Assembly (NCBI GenBank): GCA_017510875.1
Contig: JAFWLX010000213.1
Span: 1-8,850 of the forward strand
Reading direction: 5' to 3'
DNA from: Atopobiaceae bacterium
GTDB taxonomy: Bacteria > Actinomycetota > Coriobacteriia > Coriobacteriales > Atopobiaceae
Length of the DNA: 8,850 bases
The notes beneath the pieces are model-generated. The model had not been told where the DNA came from, did no database searches, and saw only the letters and a program-made list of their open reading frames with translations. Below are positions 7,066 through 8,850 of the stretch, one piece after another. The stretch's first letter is position 1. Each line of letters starts with the position of its first letter. The position numbers and the translations under genes are program-made.

Positions 7066-8346
7066 ATGATGGCAAAGACCACAGAGCAGCACGCTGTCGT
7101 TGTTGTGGGCGGAGGTCCCGCAGGCCTTGCGGCGGCCATTGCGGCGTATGAGGCAGGGGAGAGCGACGTCCTGGTTCTTGAGCGCGACACACAGCTAGGC
7201 GGCATCCTCAACCAGTGCATCCACAACGGCTTTGGCCTGCACACCTTTAACGAGGAGCTGACCGGCCCCGAATACGCTGCGCGTTTTATTGACAAGGCAG
7301 CCAGTCTGGGCATTGAGTATCGCCTGGGTACGATGGTCATCGACGTGTCTGAAGAGCGTGTGGTCACCACGGTATCGGCCGAGGATGGCGTGCAGAGCAT
7401 CAAGGCAGGAGCGGTGGTGCTGGCCATGGGTTGCCGCGAGCGCCCGCGTGGCGCGCTGGCCACACCGGGCTTCCGTCCGGCAGGCGTCTACTCGGCCGGT
7501 ACTGCACAGCGCCTGGTAAACATCGAAGGCGAGCTGCCCGGCCGCGAGGTGGTCATCCTTGGCTCGGGTGACATTGGACTCATCATGGCCCGGCGCATGA
7601 CGCTTGAGGGCGCTCACGTTGCCTGCGTGGCCGAGATCATGCCCTACTCGGGAGGTCTTAAGCGCAACATCGTACAGTGCCTTGATGACTTTGGCATCCC
7701 GCTGCTTCTCTCGCATACCGTTGTAGATGTAGAGGGTCGCAACCGCGTTGAGGCGGTGACCATAGCCCAGGTTGACGAGAACCTCAAGCCCATCCCCGGC
7801 ACCGAGGTCCGTTATCCCTGCGACACGCTCATGCTCTCGGTGGGACTTCTTCCCGAGAACGAGCTCTCACGCGAGGCGGGAGTGCAGCTCTCGCCGGTCA
7901 CGCGTGGCCCTGTGGTGGACCAAAGCCTGCAGACGAGCATTCCGGGCATCTTTGCCTGCGGAAACGTGCTGCACGTGCACGACTTGGTGGACTTTGTGAG
8001 CCAAGAGGCGGCTGCTGCGGGCGAGCAGGCGGCGCGCTATGTGCAGGGCGGCTGCCAGACTGTGGCAGAGCGTGGCGTTCCTGTTGTTGCCACAGACGGC
8101 GTGCGCTACACCGTTCCGTCCTATGTGGACCCACAGCGCATGGATGACACGCTTACCGTGCGCTTCCGTGTGGCCAACGAGTACCGCAACCGCTATGTCT
8201 CGGTCTACCTAAACGACAAGCGCATACAGCATCGCAAGAAGCGCGTGATGGCACCCGGCGAGATGGAGCAGGTCATGCTCAAGCGCTCCGACCTGCTGGC
8301 GTGCGAGGACCTGTCGCAGATTACGGTCAAGCTAGAGGAGGAGTAG
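7066..8346 (+). CDS. NAD(P)/FAD-dependent oxidoreductase (Pyr_redox_2 type), second subunit of the redox cassette
   Basis: A flavoprotein of 426 residues with two dinucleotide-binding folds. The FAD site GGGPAG lies at 15-20, and the inserted NAD(P) domain has GSGDIG at 166-171. The late FAD-contacting motif FACGN (296-300) is followed by a conserved-looking LVDFVSQEA stretch. There is no CxxC redox pair of the thioredoxin reductase kind; single cysteines stand at C51 in LNQCIHNGFG and C123 in MGCRER. Residues about 340-426 form a beta-rich C-terminal extension. In the glycerol-linked trio this protein probably moves electrons between the GlpA-like subunit and a pyridine nucleotide or another carrier; the direction is inference. 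Starts at 7066 and 7069 are both possible: AAGG (7057-7060) suits the first, while AGGTGA (7058-7063) suits the second. A longer in-frame opening back to 6886 overlaps the previous gene deeply and lacks family resemblance before the GGGPAG strand. It begins 7 bases after the previous stop. Confidence 0.88.
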   Translation: MMAKTTEQHAVVVVGGGPAGLAAAIAAYEAGESDVLVLERDTQLGGILNQCIHNGFGLHTFNEELTGPEYAARFIDKAASLGIEYRLGTMVIDVSEERVVTTVSAEDGVQSIKAGAVVLAMGCRERPRGALATPGFRPAGVYSAGTAQRLVNIEGELPGREVVILGSGDIGLIMARRMTLEGAHVACVAEIMPYSGGLKRNIVQCLDDFGIPLLLSHTVVDVEGRNRVEAVTIAQVDENLKPIPGTEVRYPCDTLMLSVGLLPENELSREAGVQLSPVTRGPVVDQSLQTSIPGIFACGNVLHVHDLVDFVSQEAAAAGEQAARYVQGGCQTVAERGVPVVATDGVRYTVPSYVDPQRMDDTLTVRFRVANEYRNRYVSVYLNDKRIQHRKKRVMAPGEMEQVMLKRSDLLACEDLSQITVKLEEE

Positions 8347-8348
8347 CC

Positions 8349-8714
8349 ATGGCACAAGAGATTCGCGAGCTTATCTGCATAAACTGCCCTATGGGCTGCC
8401 CTCTTAAGGTTACGCTGGAAGATGGCGTGGTGCTGTCGGTCGAGGGCAACACCTGCCCGCGTGGCGAGACCTACGGCAAGAAGGAGGTCACCAACCCCAC
8501 GCGTATCGTAACCACAACCGTGCCCGTGGACGGCAGTGCCACCGAGCGCATGGTCTCGGTCAAAACCGCTACCGACATTCCCAAGGGCAAGATCTTTGAC
8601 GTGGTAAGGGAGCTAAAGGACGTACGCGCCCAGGCCCCCATTGCCATCGGTGACGTTGTGCTTGCCAACGTTGCCGGCACCGGCGTGGACGTGATAGCCA
8701 CCAAGAACGCATAG
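8349..8714 (+). CDS. DUF1667 domain protein, four-cysteine small redox-cassette subunit
   Basis: A small soluble protein of 121 residues with cysteines C10, C13, C17 and C36 (C-x2-C-x3-C-x18-C, with CINCPMGC and NTCPRG). I recognise it as DUF1667, a family usually encoded directly after the two flavoproteins found upstream here. The spacing resembles the N-terminal [4Fe-4S] segment of molybdopterin oxidoreductases, so a metal or Fe-S centre is a reasonable inference; zinc is the alternative. The rest (about 45-121) is a compact alpha/beta region with no motif I can name. A role as electron-transfer or assembly partner of the complex is suggested by position only. The ribosome binding site GAGGAGGAG (8335-8343) lies inside the preceding gene, and the ATG follows that gene's stop by two bases, which fixes this start over an in-frame ATG at 8301. 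Confidence 0.87.
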   Translation: MAQEIRELICINCPMGCPLKVTLEDGVVLSVEGNTCPRGETYGKKEVTNPTRIVTTTVPVDGSATERMVSVKTATDIPKGKIFDVVRELKDVRAQAPIAIGDVVLANVAGTGVDVIATKNA

Positions 8715-8723
8715 CGATTATTC

Positions 8724-8835
8724 GCTGCGGGGCCGTAACAGAAGGGCCTCGGGGACTCCGCCCCCACGGGATGGCGGGGAGGCATACCTCGTGGCTCCGC
8801 TTCGGCTAAGCGCTCCGCCCTTACGGCGCGGCAGC
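8724..8835. repeat. Imperfect long inverted repeat in the downstream non-coding region
   Basis: The arms are GCTGC (8724-8728) plus GCCGTAA (8732-8738) on the left, and TTACGGC (8821-8827) plus GCAGC (8831-8835) on the right. They pair perfectly except for a 3-by-3 internal loop between the blocks. After a five-base bulge, GGGC (8744-8747) can also pair with GCCC (8817-8820), giving 16 base pairs enclosing about 70 bases. It could be the foot of a structured RNA or 3' UTR element, a palindromic intergenic repeat, or chance in GC-rich DNA. The stretch 8715-8850 holds no gene that I can support. Confidence 0.4.
8747..8800. repeat. Short imperfect direct repeat CCTCGkGG(a)CTCCGC
   Basis: CCTCGGGGACTCCGC (8747-8761) and CCTCGTGGCTCCGC (8787-8800) differ by one substitution and one missing base, 40 bases apart. 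The CTCCGC core occurs a third time at 8813-8818, and the 8-mer CTCCGCCC occurs at 8756-8763 and 8813-8820. This amount of repetition in 75 bases is unlike the rest of the window and suggests an intergenic repeat element. Confidence 0.4.
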
Positions 8836-8848
8836 TGCGGACTTTTGT
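8814..8848 (+). terminator. Possible intrinsic terminator after the redox cassette
   Basis: TCCGC (8814-8818) pairs perfectly with GCGGA (8837-8841), and TTTTGT follows from 8843. The loop is long (18 bases) but can fold further, for example CGCC (8816-8819) with GGCG (8825-8828) as an alternative. The short T-run and competing pairings keep confidence low. Its position downstream of the last gene on the strand is appropriate, but the window ends here. Confidence 0.25.
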
Positions 8849-8850
8849 AC

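Noticed and set aside
6558..7463. Long minus-strand open frame (301 codons) across the junction of the two flavoprotein genes
   Set aside because: It lies opposite two well-supported genes, has no recognisable domain, and long antisense frames are common in GC-rich coding DNA.
8714..8725. Small hairpin GCGA/TCGC directly at the stop of the DUF1667 gene as a terminator
   Set aside because: Only four base pairs and no T-run follows.
1..8850. CRISPR arrays, tRNAs, rRNAs, insertion sequences, phage or integration genes
   Set aside because: No regularly spaced repeats, cloverleaf sequence, transposase or integrase motif was seen on either strand.

Overview
The window is a GC-rich, densely packed stretch of bacterial chromosome. 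All six genes lie on the + strand with almost no spacing between them. Gene content, GC-rich codon usage and Shine-Dalgarno-led start sites fit a host-associated anaerobe or facultative anaerobe. My best guess is a high-GC actinobacterium of the Coriobacteriia type (Olsenella/Collinsella-like). That placement comes from general resemblance only; no rRNA or marker gene is present to test it.

Layout. (1) 5-1822: an ABC-F family ATPase with Uup-like architecture (two nucleotide-binding domains and a C-terminal coiled coil, no membrane segments). A TAG at 2-4 abuts its start codon, so the operon probably begins upstream of the window. (2) 1826-3637 and 3639-5501: two ABC half-exporters separated by 1 base. 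They form a heterodimeric type IV (multidrug-type) exporter with one degenerate and one catalytic ATP site. The first subunit has Asp in place of the catalytic Glu and Gln in place of the H-loop His; the second keeps both residues but has an LSQGQ signature. (3) 5535-7058, 7066-8346 and 8349-8714: a three-gene redox cassette. It comprises a GlpA/LhgO-like FAD oxidoreductase carrying a C-terminal BFD-like [2Fe-2S] domain, a pyridine nucleotide-disulphide oxidoreductase-type flavoprotein, and a small four-cysteine DUF1667 protein. This trio is a known arrangement in anaerobes, where it is generally linked to glycerol 3-phosphate oxidation. (4) 8715-8850: a GC-rich, highly structured non-coding tail with imperfect direct and inverted repeats and a possible terminator at the window edge.

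Working together. The first three genes are spaced for translational coupling (3 and 1 base gaps) and probably share a transcript. The redox trio is also coupled internally (7 and 2 base gaps). The two groups are separated by 33 bases with no evident terminator or promoter. That gap holds a 14-codon reading frame with a strong ribosome binding site; it starts on the exporter stop codon and ends just inside the next gene, so it could couple the two groups or could be chance. No functional link between drug export and glycerol 3-phosphate metabolism is evident, and the adjacency may be incidental.

I found no mobile element, CRISPR array, tRNA or rRNA, and nothing I would call a clearly new system. 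The points most worth a second look are the structured tail, the micro-ORF junction, and how the redox trio passes its electrons on.
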